A stretch of 64,000 bases of DNA from NCBI GenBank assembly GCA_003212335.1, contig QCQA01000004.1, forward strand, positions 1-64,000. The letters run 5' to 3'. The first letter of the stretch is position 1. Every line of letters starts with the position of its first letter. Origin of the DNA: SAR86 cluster bacterium AG-447-A08 (GTDB taxonomy: Bacteria > Pseudomonadota > Gammaproteobacteria > Magnimaribacterales > Magnimaribacteraceae). A program made the position numbers and the translations under genes. This document shows positions 37,536 to 45,557 of this stretch, piece by piece. The notes beneath the pieces were generated by a model. It was not told the DNA's origin, searched no databases, and saw nothing but the letters and a program-made list of their open reading frames with translations.

Positions 37536-38687
37536 ATGTATTGGACTTTAGTCAAGATTGGATTAATTAGGAAAAGGTTAAGAACTTTTTTAACAATTAT
37601 GTCGATGTTTATTGCCTTCGTGCTCTACGGATCCTTAAACACGCTTTCAGGCTTATTTACGGGTTCTATAGAGGGCCTTTCTGCAGATAACATTATGGTT
37701 ATGCCTAGGTATGATATGTTTGGAAAGCTTCCTTATTCGCATGTTAATTATATCGAAACACTAGAGGGTGTAGAGGAAGTGATGTACATGGATTTTCTTA
37801 TATCCGATAGTATTGAAAGCATGATGGAGGGTGTAGCTTATGCTGTCAGTCCAAATTTTTTTGAAGTATACGATAGATTTGAAACAACAGAACAAGCTGA
37901 ACTTGCTTTAAGAAATAATCCAAACGCCACAATTGTTGGACAACTCATGGCAGATCAGAAAGGTTTAAGAATTGGAGATCGATTAAACACAGAATCATCA
38001 TCATTAAATATAGATGGAACTAATAATTGGTCATTTGAGGTTGTAGGCTTCTATACAGCGAAACAAATTAAAGGAGATGAACTAGGGGCAATAATTAATT
38101 GGTCTGCCTTTGATGAGGCAAGAATGAGCCAAAAAGGATCATTGGGCATGATCATGGTCAAGGCTTCATCTGCTGAAGCGGGTGAGAAAATATCGAAACA
38201 GATAGATGAGCGCTTTATGAATTCCTCTTACGCAACAAGATCAGGCCCTGAATCAATGGTTGCAGTGGAAATGGCTGGAGAAATTGCAGATGTTGAATTA
38301 ATTGTTAACTCAATACTTTTATCTGTTTTTTTTACTATTTTATTGGTCTCATCAAATACGCTTGCCCAATCGATCAGAGAAAGAACAAGTGATATAGGCG
38401 TCTTGAAATGTCTGGGTTATAAAGATTTAACAATTTTTTCTTCTGTTATATTGGAAGCTATCACCATATGCCTTACGGCAGTTATAGCTGGGCTCGCGTT
38501 GACGTTATTGCTTGTCCCGTTGATGGAGTCAATGAGTGGTGGAATGCTGGAAGATACAGTTTCAGTAACACCAAGTATTATTATTGGGGGTTTTTTGATA
38601 GGTATAGTTATTGCGTTTATGTCAGCTGCCGTACCGGCTTATCAGGCCTTACGATTAAAAGTAGTTGATGCACTGAGAGAAGGCTAA
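37536..38687 (+). CDS. FtsX/MacB-type ABC permease 1
   Basis: A 383-residue permease with one N-terminal transmembrane helix (RTFLTIMSMFIAFVLYGSL), a periplasmic MacB-like domain to about residue 250, and three C-terminal helices of the FtsX domain (SILLSVFFTILLVSSNTLAQ, then RTSDIGVLKCLGYKD). The end PAYQALRLKVVDALREG is typical. It overlaps the second permease by 1 nt. Confidence 0.9.
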   Translation: MYWTLVKIGLIRKRLRTFLTIMSMFIAFVLYGSLNTLSGLFTGSIEGLSADNIMVMPRYDMFGKLPYSHVNYIETLEGVEEVMYMDFLISDSIESMMEGVAYAVSPNFFEVYDRFETTEQAELALRNNPNATIVGQLMADQKGLRIGDRLNTESSSLNIDGTNNWSFEVVGFYTAKQIKGDELGAIINWSAFDEARMSQKGSLGMIMVKASSAEAGEKISKQIDERFMNSSYATRSGPESMVAVEMAGEIADVELIVNSILLSVFFTILLVSSNTLAQSIRERTSDIGVLKCLGYKDLTIFSSVILEAITICLTAVIAGLALTLLLVPLMESMSGGMLEDTVSVTPSIIIGGFLIGIVIAFMSAAVPAYQALRLKVVDALREG

Positions 38688-39835
38688 TGAAATATTGGAT
38701 GATAGTTAAATCAGGTATTAATCGTAAAAAGATTAGAACCTTTATGACAGTTTTTTCGATAGCTACTGCTTTCTTACTATTTTCTCTAGGAAGATCAGTT
38801 GCTGTTGCCTTTAATAGTGAAGTTGATTTCGCAGGCAAAGATAGGCTGATAGTTGTCTCTCGTTTAGCATTTACAGAATCATTACCCATGGCACATAAAA
38901 ACAGAATAGAAGCTGTAGAAGGTGTGGATACTGTGGTATGGCGTCAATGGTTTGGGGGCACTTACAAAGAAAGGCAAAACTTTTTCCCAAAGTGGCCTGT
39001 TCCAGACAATTATTTTGATGTTTATCCTGAATGGGAGCTCAGTGAAGGAGCACAAGAAGCTTTCTCACGAAATATAACTGGAATGATTGTAGGGAAAGAC
39101 TTAGCCGATCAGTTCGGATGGAAGATTGGAGATAGAATTCCTATTATTGCTGATATATGGCCTAAGAAGGGTGGAGGAGTTTGGGAATTCGATTTGGTAG
39201 GTACGTATATAAACAGTGTAAGTGATGAGCAAGATGAAGCTTTCATAAATTGGAAATATTTTGATGAAGCTAGGCTTTATGAAACTGGACGACCTGGAAA
39301 TTATATAGTTAAGATAAAGAATCCGGATCAGGCTGAATCTATAGCAAAAGAGATAGATGAGCTTTTTAAGAATTCTTTAGATGAAACAAAAACCTCAACA
39401 GAAGAGGCTTTTAGCAGAATGTTCGCGGAACAAATTGGCAATATCGGTTTAATAATCAATTCAGTTTTGGCTGCTTCTTTTTTCACTATTCTTTTGCTAA
39501 CAGGTAATACTATGAGTCAGGCAGTACGAGAGAGAACACCTGAGCTTGGAGCACTGAAGGCAGTTGGTTTTGCAGATCGACTTATTATGCTTTTTGTTTT
39601 AGCTGAATCTTTCTTTCTATGCGTTACCGGAGCCTTGATTGGAGTTCTTATAGCTTATCTATTGTTCCCACTTTTTTCTGGCGTGGCTATAGGCTTTTCA
39701 GGAGAGATAGAATTTTCAATTTCTATAGTAATAAGTGCAATTTTAGTAGCTTTTATAACTGCTGTTATCTCCGGTGTATTGCCTGCGTACTCTGCGATGC
39801 GACTGAATGTAGTAGATGCTTTGAGGAAAAATTAA
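38687..39835 (+). CDS. FtsX/MacB-type ABC permease 2
   Basis: 382 residues with the same layout as permease 1: N-terminal helix (RTFMTVFSIATAFLLFSLGR), a periplasmic domain, then three helices with RTPELGALKAVGFADR and PAYSAMRLNVVDALRKN at the end. The periplasmic domain differs from permease 1 in the middle (YKERQNFFPKWPVPDNYFDVY). The shared plan suggests an old duplication. Its stop is 1 nt before the third permease. Confidence 0.9.
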   Translation: MKYWMIVKSGINRKKIRTFMTVFSIATAFLLFSLGRSVAVAFNSEVDFAGKDRLIVVSRLAFTESLPMAHKNRIEAVEGVDTVVWRQWFGGTYKERQNFFPKWPVPDNYFDVYPEWELSEGAQEAFSRNITGMIVGKDLADQFGWKIGDRIPIIADIWPKKGGGVWEFDLVGTYINSVSDEQDEAFINWKYFDEARLYETGRPGNYIVKIKNPDQAESIAKEIDELFKNSLDETKTSTEEAFSRMFAEQIGNIGLIINSVLAASFFTILLLTGNTMSQAVRERTPELGALKAVGFADRLIMLFVLAESFFLCVTGALIGVLIAYLLFPLFSGVAIGFSGEIEFSISIVISAILVAFITAVISGVLPAYSAMRLNVVDALRKN

Positions 39836-39836
39836 T

Positions 39837-41021
39837 ATGAGTTTTATAAGACAAGTTTTATCCGTAACCAACATGAATCTTAGATCTATCCTTGAGAGAT
39901 CTGGGTCTTCACTTGTAATTATAATTGGAATAGCAGGTTCAGTTGCTGTCATGGTGTCTCTTCTAGCTATGGCTGAAGGTCTTAGTTCAACTATTTCTAA
40001 TACTGGTCAGGACGATAGGGTAATAATATTGAGAGACGGTTCAAGTTCCGAATTAAGTAGTGGAGTGGCAATGACAGAGGTGGACACTGTATCTAGTTCC
40101 CCCGGAATTAAGAGCCTTGATGGGGATCCAATGATCGCTGGAGAATTGTTCGCGATCATAGACTTAACAAAAAAAGGTGCTGATTCGACTTCAAATCTTC
40201 CATTTAGAGGTGTTGAGCCAATGAGCTTTACAATTAGACCAGAACTAAAAATTGTAGAAGGTAGAAACTTCACGAGCGGAACAGCTGAAATAATCGTTGG
40301 TAAAGGCGCTAATAATCAATATCAAGGTCTTGATATAGGGGATCAAATAAAAGTAAGAGACAGTTTCGCAACTGTTGTAGGTATATTTACTAGTAATGGT
40401 GATGTTCATGAGTCTGAAATATGGTCTGATCTAGCAGCAGCTCAAGGAATATTCCGAAGAGGTGCTATAGCTTCTAGTATGATTTTAAAATTAGAAACTA
40501 AAGAATCGTTCGACGAAGTGGGTCTTTATGTCGAAAGTTATCCCAATTTAGAATTAAAAGTTCAAAGAGAGATTGAATTTTATGATGATCAATCCTCGGG
40601 TGCTGACCTAATCAAAATATTTGGCCAAGTCGTTGGTTATATTATGGCAATTGGTGCAGTCTTTGCTGCCTTAAACACCATGTATAGCGCCGTATCAACT
40701 AGACTTGTCGAAATAGGTACCCTTAGAGCATTGGGTTTTAAAGGTGTTACAGTTCTTGCGGCACTAATGATTGAGGCTCTTATATTAGCTATGGCTGGAG
40801 GACTGCTTGGCGCAGCTATTGCTTATCTATTATTCAATGGATATACGGTTTCTACACTTGCTGGTGGCTCTTTCTCTCAAACAGCATTTGCTTTTGCAGT
40901 GACTGGTGAAGTTGTACAGCAGGGATTAACTTTAGCTCTATTTGTAGGATTTATCGGTGGAGTTTTCCCTGCATGGAATGCAGCCAGACGTGATATTACT
41001 GAAGCCTTAAGATCAATCTAG
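39837..41021 (+). CDS. FtsX/MacB-type ABC permease 3
   Basis: 394 residues, again one N-terminal helix (SGSSLVIIIGIAGSVAVMVS), a MacB-like periplasmic domain and three C-terminal helices (GYIMAIGAVFAALNTMYSAV, TRLVEIGTLRALGFKG), ending PAWNAARRDITEALRSI. It is more divergent from permeases 1 and 2 than they are from each other. The 3' end overlaps the convergent RraA-like gene by 4 nt. Confidence 0.9.
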   Translation: MSFIRQVLSVTNMNLRSILERSGSSLVIIIGIAGSVAVMVSLLAMAEGLSSTISNTGQDDRVIILRDGSSSELSSGVAMTEVDTVSSSPGIKSLDGDPMIAGELFAIIDLTKKGADSTSNLPFRGVEPMSFTIRPELKIVEGRNFTSGTAEIIVGKGANNQYQGLDIGDQIKVRDSFATVVGIFTSNGDVHESEIWSDLAAAQGIFRRGAIASSMILKLETKESFDEVGLYVESYPNLELKVQREIEFYDDQSSGADLIKIFGQVVGYIMAIGAVFAALNTMYSAVSTRLVEIGTLRALGFKGVTVLAALMIEALILAMAGGLLGAAIAYLLFNGYTVSTLAGGSFSQTAFAFAVTGEVVQQGLTLALFVGFIGGVFPAWNAARRDITEALRSI

Positions 41022-41500
41022 GAAAGGATAAGTTCATTTCTACTAAGTAAAAGTCCGTTATTGTCAGCATAGACATAATCTCCACTGCAAAAGGTTAAAC
41101 CGCCAAAAGATACATCTATTCCTACTTGCCCTTGGTTTTTCTTTTCACTTCTTACAGGCATTGTACCTATGGCCTGAACGCCAATATGCAACTTGCTTAG
41201 TATATCTATATCTCTTACGTAGCCGTTTATTACTATCCCACTCCAATTATTTCTAACCCCGGCTTCAGCAATCATGTCTCCTAGTAATGCAACTGTAGAT
41301 ATACCATCTGCATCAACAACTAAAACTCTTCCATCACCATCTGAATTTAAGAGCTCTTTTACATAAGAGTTATCATCAGGGCATTTAAGTGTTTCAATTT
41401 TTCCCCAGAAGACTTTTTTTCCTCCTAGGTTTTTAAGTATGGGTGCAAGAGCCTGAGCATCTGGATTCTCATCAGACAAGTCAGGAGTGCTAAATGACAT
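41018..41500 (-). CDS. RraA family protein
   Basis: A 160-residue protein of the RraA / HMG-aldolase-like family. Segments: DGDGRVLVVDADGISTVALLGDMIAE near residue 53, WSGIVINGYVRDID near residue 85 with the conserved arginine and aspartate, and GIDVSFGGLTFCSGDYVYAD. E. coli RraA inhibits RNase E; other members are aldolases or decarboxylases. Sequence alone does not separate these. It lies 12 nt downstream of the amidohydrolase gene, which may favour a metabolic role. Confidence 0.85.
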   Translation of the reverse strand: MSFSTPDLSDENPDAQALAPILKNLGGKKVFWGKIETLKCPDDNSYVKELLNSDGDGRVLVVDADGISTVALLGDMIAEAGVRNNWSGIVINGYVRDIDILSKLHIGVQAIGTMPVRSEKKNQGQVGIDVSFGGLTFCSGDYVYADNNGLLLSRNELILS

Positions 41501-41512
41501 AGAGAGCGATTT

Positions 41513-43228
41513 TTATGCGCTTATAGCTTCAGCGGTTCTTTCACCCCTTAAAACAGTACCGGGAAGCTCGCCAGTAGCTTCATCGTCTTTAAAGGTCACA
41601 ACACCACTTTTAATCGTAGCTATATAACCCCCAGCCTTTTGAATAATTCTTCTGCTGCCAGTTGGTAGATCATGAACCATCTCAGGTTTGTAAACACATA
41701 GATTTTCGTGATCAATTATATTTATATCAGCCATATAACCTTCTTTAATTTGTCCTCTATCCATCAAACCAAAAGTTTCAGCTGTTTCTTTTGTTTGTTT
41801 TCTTACTAGAAATTCTAATGGTATTTTTTCTCCTTTTACTCTATCTCTAGTGTAATGGGCTATATTCCAAGTTGGCATACTGGCATCACATATAAGACCG
41901 CAATGCGCACCACCATCACTAAGCCCTGCAACTGAGCTATTAAACTCCATCATCATTTTATATGTATCTAAATTGTGATCAGGATAAGGAGAAAAGGGAG
42001 CCCATACGAAGGTTTTTCCATCATTTCTCAAAAGCTCTTCGTACATCACTTCCATGATTGACTTGTTTGAACTTTCAGCAATACCTGCAATGCTGGCTTC
42101 ATAAGAAGGTTCATAGTCAGGTATTTCATCCATGGGGAATTGTTTATCAAATGCAGTCATCAGAGTATAAATCATATGATTTTTATCTACTGCCGGTTCT
42201 TCCGAAAGTATCTTTTGTTTGAAAGATTCGTCTTTCATAGTTTCAACTTTTTCTTCTAGTGTTTTGTCAGCTATTTCTGCATAACTAGGATGAGCAATAA
42301 AAGGATGCACAGTAGATTCAAGACTAAAGAGCATGCCAGTAGGTCTGCCTGGAAATTGAGGTCTTATTTTTACGCCTTTAGAAAAATTTTCTTCGCAATA
42401 TTTCCAAGTTTCAACAGGATTACCTCCTGTTTGGGCATAAGTAAGTGTTCTGTCAGACTTCTCTACAAATTCTTTTACCCAATCTAATTCAATATCTTGA
42501 TCCATCCAGTCAGAAACTATTTCTAAAGTACCCTGTCCTAGATCGGCAATAGTATTAGCAATCGTTCTCATTTCTTTTGCAGTTGCCTCTGTTCCAGGAA
42601 CATATTCTCCAAATTTATCTCTATGAAGATATGTCCTAGAAGTACTAAACCCTAGAGCACCAGCTTCGATGGCCTCCTTAGTAATCTGTGCCATTTCAGC
42701 TATTTCGCTATCTGAGGCTTCTTCTTTGCCCTGGCATCTATCCATACCCATAACATAGGATCTAATTGGTCCGTGTCCAATCATTGCGCCAATATCCATG
42801 GCGTAATTATTTTTTCCAATTGAATCAAGATATTCTGGAAAGCTCTCCCAATCCCAGCTAACACCCTCATTTAATGCAACGCCAGGTATATCTTCCACTC
42901 CTTCCATAAGTTGAACTAAAAACTCCTCAGTCCCTGGCCTTACTGGAGCAAAACCTACTCCGCAATTACCCATAACAACAGTTGTGACTCCATGCCAACA
43001 TGACGGAGTTAAATATTCATCCCAACAGACCTGTCCATCATAGTGAGTGTGTATATCTACCCATCCTGGAGTGACTAAATTCCCTTCAGCATCTATCTCT
43101 TTAGTGCCGGACTCTTCAACCAGACCTATCTTTACAATGCGGTCTCCCTGAATTGCAATATCACCCATGAAAGAGGGTTGTCCACTGCCATCTACAATTT
43201 TTCCATTTCTAATCACTAAGTCGTACAT
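41513..43228 (-). CDS. N-acyl-D-amino-acid deacylase family amidohydrolase
   Basis: A 571-residue amidohydrolase of the D-aminoacylase group. Segments: LVIRNGKIVDGSGQPSFMGD at the start, the metal site VDIHTHYDGQVCWDEYLTPS near residue 58, and GVTTVVMGNCGVGFAPVRP near residue 83 with the cysteine seen in D-aminoacylases. It ends AGGYIATIKSGVVTFKDDEA. It would release D-amino acids from N-acyl derivatives; the exact substrate is unknown. Start ATG 43228, divergent from the serine hydrolase gene, 117 nt apart. Confidence 0.88.
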   Translation of the reverse strand: MYDLVIRNGKIVDGSGQPSFMGDIAIQGDRIVKIGLVEESGTKEIDAEGNLVTPGWVDIHTHYDGQVCWDEYLTPSCWHGVTTVVMGNCGVGFAPVRPGTEEFLVQLMEGVEDIPGVALNEGVSWDWESFPEYLDSIGKNNYAMDIGAMIGHGPIRSYVMGMDRCQGKEEASDSEIAEMAQITKEAIEAGALGFSTSRTYLHRDKFGEYVPGTEATAKEMRTIANTIADLGQGTLEIVSDWMDQDIELDWVKEFVEKSDRTLTYAQTGGNPVETWKYCEENFSKGVKIRPQFPGRPTGMLFSLESTVHPFIAHPSYAEIADKTLEEKVETMKDESFKQKILSEEPAVDKNHMIYTLMTAFDKQFPMDEIPDYEPSYEASIAGIAESSNKSIMEVMYEELLRNDGKTFVWAPFSPYPDHNLDTYKMMMEFNSSVAGLSDGGAHCGLICDASMPTWNIAHYTRDRVKGEKIPLEFLVRKQTKETAETFGLMDRGQIKEGYMADINIIDHENLCVYKPEMVHDLPTGSRRIIQKAGGYIATIKSGVVTFKDDEATGELPGTVLRGERTAEAISA

Positions 43229-43345
43229 AATTGATCTCTTATTAAAATTATTTATTCATATTAATATTTTTTTTGTACACTTCAAATTAAATAATAAATA
43301 TAAAAGTAACCTATTTACTTAAAGTTAAATCATCTTGGAGGATTT

Positions 43346-44548
43346 ATGAAAGTTGTTAAACCAGAATCAGTTGGATTGGACTCTAATGTCCTTGAAAATA
43401 TTAGGGAATATTTAGATAACACCTATGTCAAAGACGGTAAATATGTTGGCACTATGACTCTTGTATCCCGAAAAGGAAAGATTGCCTATTTAGATTCGCT
43501 GGGATTCATGGATCGTGAAAATGAAAAGCCTATGCAAGAGGATTCTATCTTTAGGATTTATTCCATGTCTAAGGCAATAACTAGCATTGCCATAATGCAA
43601 TTGTATGAAAAAAGCGCATTCAGATTAGACGACCCAGTATTTTGGTACATTCCTTCATGGGAAAAATTAAGAGTTTATCAATCAGGCATCTATCCTAATT
43701 TCCTAACTTCAAGACCTAAGAGACATATGACCATAAGAGATCTCTTAACTCATATGTCAGGATTGACCTATGATTTTATGTATAGGACTAATGTTGATGC
43801 TGCTTATCGTAAAACAAAGGTTCAGCAAGCAGAAAGCCTCGAAGAATTTGTAGAAATACTTTCAACTTTACCCTTAGAGTTTTCTCCTGGTGATAAGTGG
43901 AATTATTCAGTTTCTACTGATGTGCTTGGATATCTAGTAGAAGTCCTTTCAGGAATGAAGCTTGAGGAATACTTTAAAAAATTTATTTTTGAACCCCTTG
44001 AAATGGAAGATACAAGTTTTTCTTGCCCAAAAGAAAAGCTCGATCGTCTCTGTGCGTTGTATGAACACAACCCAAAAGGAGAGCCAAGGTTACTTGAAAT
44101 TCCTTTTCTTAATACAAAAATGGAATCTGGTGGAGGAGGTCTTTTTTCAACCATGAATGATTATCATAATTTTTGTTCTATGTTGCTGAATCAAGGTGAG
44201 TTCAATGGTAAGCGCTTGATCGGTCGAAAAACTTTGGAGCTGATGACTGTTAACCATTTACCAGATAATCAAGATCTAACAGAGATGAGTGAATCTGCAT
44301 TTAGCGAAACACCATATGCTGGAGTCGGGTTTGGTCTAGGGTTCTCAGTTATGCTTGATCCGGCAAAATCACAATCTGTTAGTGATATTGGAGAGTATGG
44401 TTGGGGTGGTGCGGCAAGTACTGTTTTTATGTTAAATCCAAAAGAAGACATGTTCATTATTTTCCTTACTCAACTTTTACCTTCTTCCACGTATCAAGTA
44501 AGAAGAGAGCTGAGATCTCTTATTTACTCTTCTTTGAAGCCAGAATAA
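43346..44548 (+). CDS. Serine hydrolase, class C beta-lactamase fold
   Basis: A 400-residue protein of the beta-lactamase/PBP family. It has the SxxK motif (FRIYSMSKAITSIAI, near residue 73), MTIRDLLTHMSGLTYDF and the second-motif region WNYSVSTDVLGYLVE with tyrosine and serine, near residue 190. GGAASTVFMLNP takes the place of the KTG box. No signal peptide is visible, so it is probably cytoplasmic: an esterase or D-amino-acid-type peptidase rather than a resistance enzyme. A GGAGG site precedes the ATG. Its pairing with the deacylase across the gap suggests related chemistry, which is inference. Confidence 0.85.
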   Translation: MKVVKPESVGLDSNVLENIREYLDNTYVKDGKYVGTMTLVSRKGKIAYLDSLGFMDRENEKPMQEDSIFRIYSMSKAITSIAIMQLYEKSAFRLDDPVFWYIPSWEKLRVYQSGIYPNFLTSRPKRHMTIRDLLTHMSGLTYDFMYRTNVDAAYRKTKVQQAESLEEFVEILSTLPLEFSPGDKWNYSVSTDVLGYLVEVLSGMKLEEYFKKFIFEPLEMEDTSFSCPKEKLDRLCALYEHNPKGEPRLLEIPFLNTKMESGGGGLFSTMNDYHNFCSMLLNQGEFNGKRLIGRKTLELMTVNHLPDNQDLTEMSESAFSETPYAGVGFGLGFSVMLDPAKSQSVSDIGEYGWGGAASTVFMLNPKEDMFIIFLTQLLPSSTYQVRRELRSLIYSSLKPE

Positions 44549-44607
44549 TCAATATTTATGTCATTAATTGAAGATTTGACATTACAAATTTATATGCTAG
44601 TTGAAAA

Positions 44608-44636
44608 TTGAAAATATTTTGTTTGGATAGTATATT
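44608..44636 (+). promoter_or_regulatory. Sigma70-like promoter of proteorhodopsin
   Basis: TTGAAA at 44608-44613, a 17-nt spacer and TATATT at 44631-44636 make a near-consensus promoter with optimal spacing. The implied leader is about 80 nt long. Confidence 0.7.
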
Positions 44637-44655
44637 GAGAATGGTTCTTGTTTAG

Positions 44656-44678
44656 AAAGGCCTTCTAATGGCCCCTTT
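44656..44678 (+). other. Hairpin in the proteorhodopsin leader
   Basis: AAAGG and CCTTT pair around an inner CC/GG pair with two unpaired C on the 3' side and a TTCTAAT loop, then TTA. It lies about 13-20 nt after the inferred transcription start. It could be an attenuator, an mRNA-stabilising 5' hairpin, or a weak terminator of the preceding gene. Confidence 0.5.
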
Positions 44679-44723
44679 TAGACTTGAATCTTAAGATCTT
44701 AATTATTTAACGGGAGAATAAAT

Positions 44724-45470
44724 ATGAAATCAATTTTAGTTCTTTCTAGTTTCCTAGCTGCACCTTTATTTGCAGCAAGCGGAGGAGACTTAGATGCTAA
44801 TGATTACGTTGGTGTTTCCTTTTGGCTAGTAACAGCGGCAATGGCTGCTGCAACTGTCTTTTTCTTCGCTGAAAGAGGTAGTGTTGAAGGCAAATGGAAA
44901 ACTTCACTCACTGTTGCTGGTTTAATCTGTGGTATCGCTTTTTGGCACTATCTCTACATGAGAGGTGTTTGGGTTGATACTGGAGAGACTCCAACAGTCT
45001 TTAGATACATAGATTGGTTGCTAACAGTACCTTTACAGATGGTAGAATTTTACCTAATTCTAGCTGCTGTTACTGTTGTAGCTGGTTCTTTGTTCTGGCA
45101 ATTGCTTTTAGGTTCTTTAGTCATGTTAATTTTTGGTTACATGGGTGAAGCCGGACTTATGGCTGCAATGCCTGCTTTTGTAATTGGAATGCTAGCTTGG
45201 CTTTACATGATCTATGTACTTTACATGGGTGCTGGTAAAGCTGCTGTTTCCTCAACAAGCGCGTCAGTTCAAACTGCATATAATTCAATGCTATTGATTA
45301 TTGTTGTTGGTTGGGCCATCTATCCACTAGGTTACGTTTTTGGTTACCTAATGGGTGCTGTTGACTCTGCAACATTAAACTTAATCTATAACTTAGCAGA
45401 TTTTGTTAACAAGATTCTATTCGGTCTAGTTATTTGGAAAGCTGCAATGGATGATAGACAGACTGCTTAG
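44724..45470 (+). CDS. Proteorhodopsin, blue-absorbing, proton pump
   Basis: A light-driven proton pump in the inner membrane, 248 residues with a signal peptide (MKSILVLSSFLAAPLFAA) and seven helices. Numbering equals that of the first described proteorhodopsin through helix C: H75, proton acceptor D97, T101, proton donor E108. Position 105 is glutamine (TVPLQMVEF), the known blue-tuning residue; green types have leucine or methionine. The retinal lysine is K230 in LADFVNKILFG. It is a single-gene unit with its own promoter and terminator. Retinal synthesis genes are not in this window. Confidence 0.98.
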   Translation: MKSILVLSSFLAAPLFAASGGDLDANDYVGVSFWLVTAAMAAATVFFFAERGSVEGKWKTSLTVAGLICGIAFWHYLYMRGVWVDTGETPTVFRYIDWLLTVPLQMVEFYLILAAVTVVAGSLFWQLLLGSLVMLIFGYMGEAGLMAAMPAFVIGMLAWLYMIYVLYMGAGKAAVSSTSASVQTAYNSMLLIIVVGWAIYPLGYVFGYLMGAVDSATLNLIYNLADFVNKILFGLVIWKAAMDDRQTA

Positions 45471-45485
45471 TAAAACAAGCAAAAG

Positions 45486-45513
45486 AAAAGGGGCTTTTTG
45501 GCCCCTTTTTTTT
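45486..45513 (+). terminator. Rho-independent terminator of proteorhodopsin
   Basis: AAAAGGGGC pairs with GCCCCTTTT around a short T-rich loop, followed by more T, starting 15 nt after the stop. Because of the A run on the other side it may also stop transcripts from the opposite strand. Confidence 0.92.
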
Positions 45514-45557
45514 ACTTGCATTTAACCTTTTAAATAAAGAGTAAGTTCTTTAATTAG

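Noticed and set aside
43346-44548. Antibiotic-resistance beta-lactamase
   Set aside because: No signal peptide and no KTG box in the usual form; the fold is shared by many esterases and peptidases.
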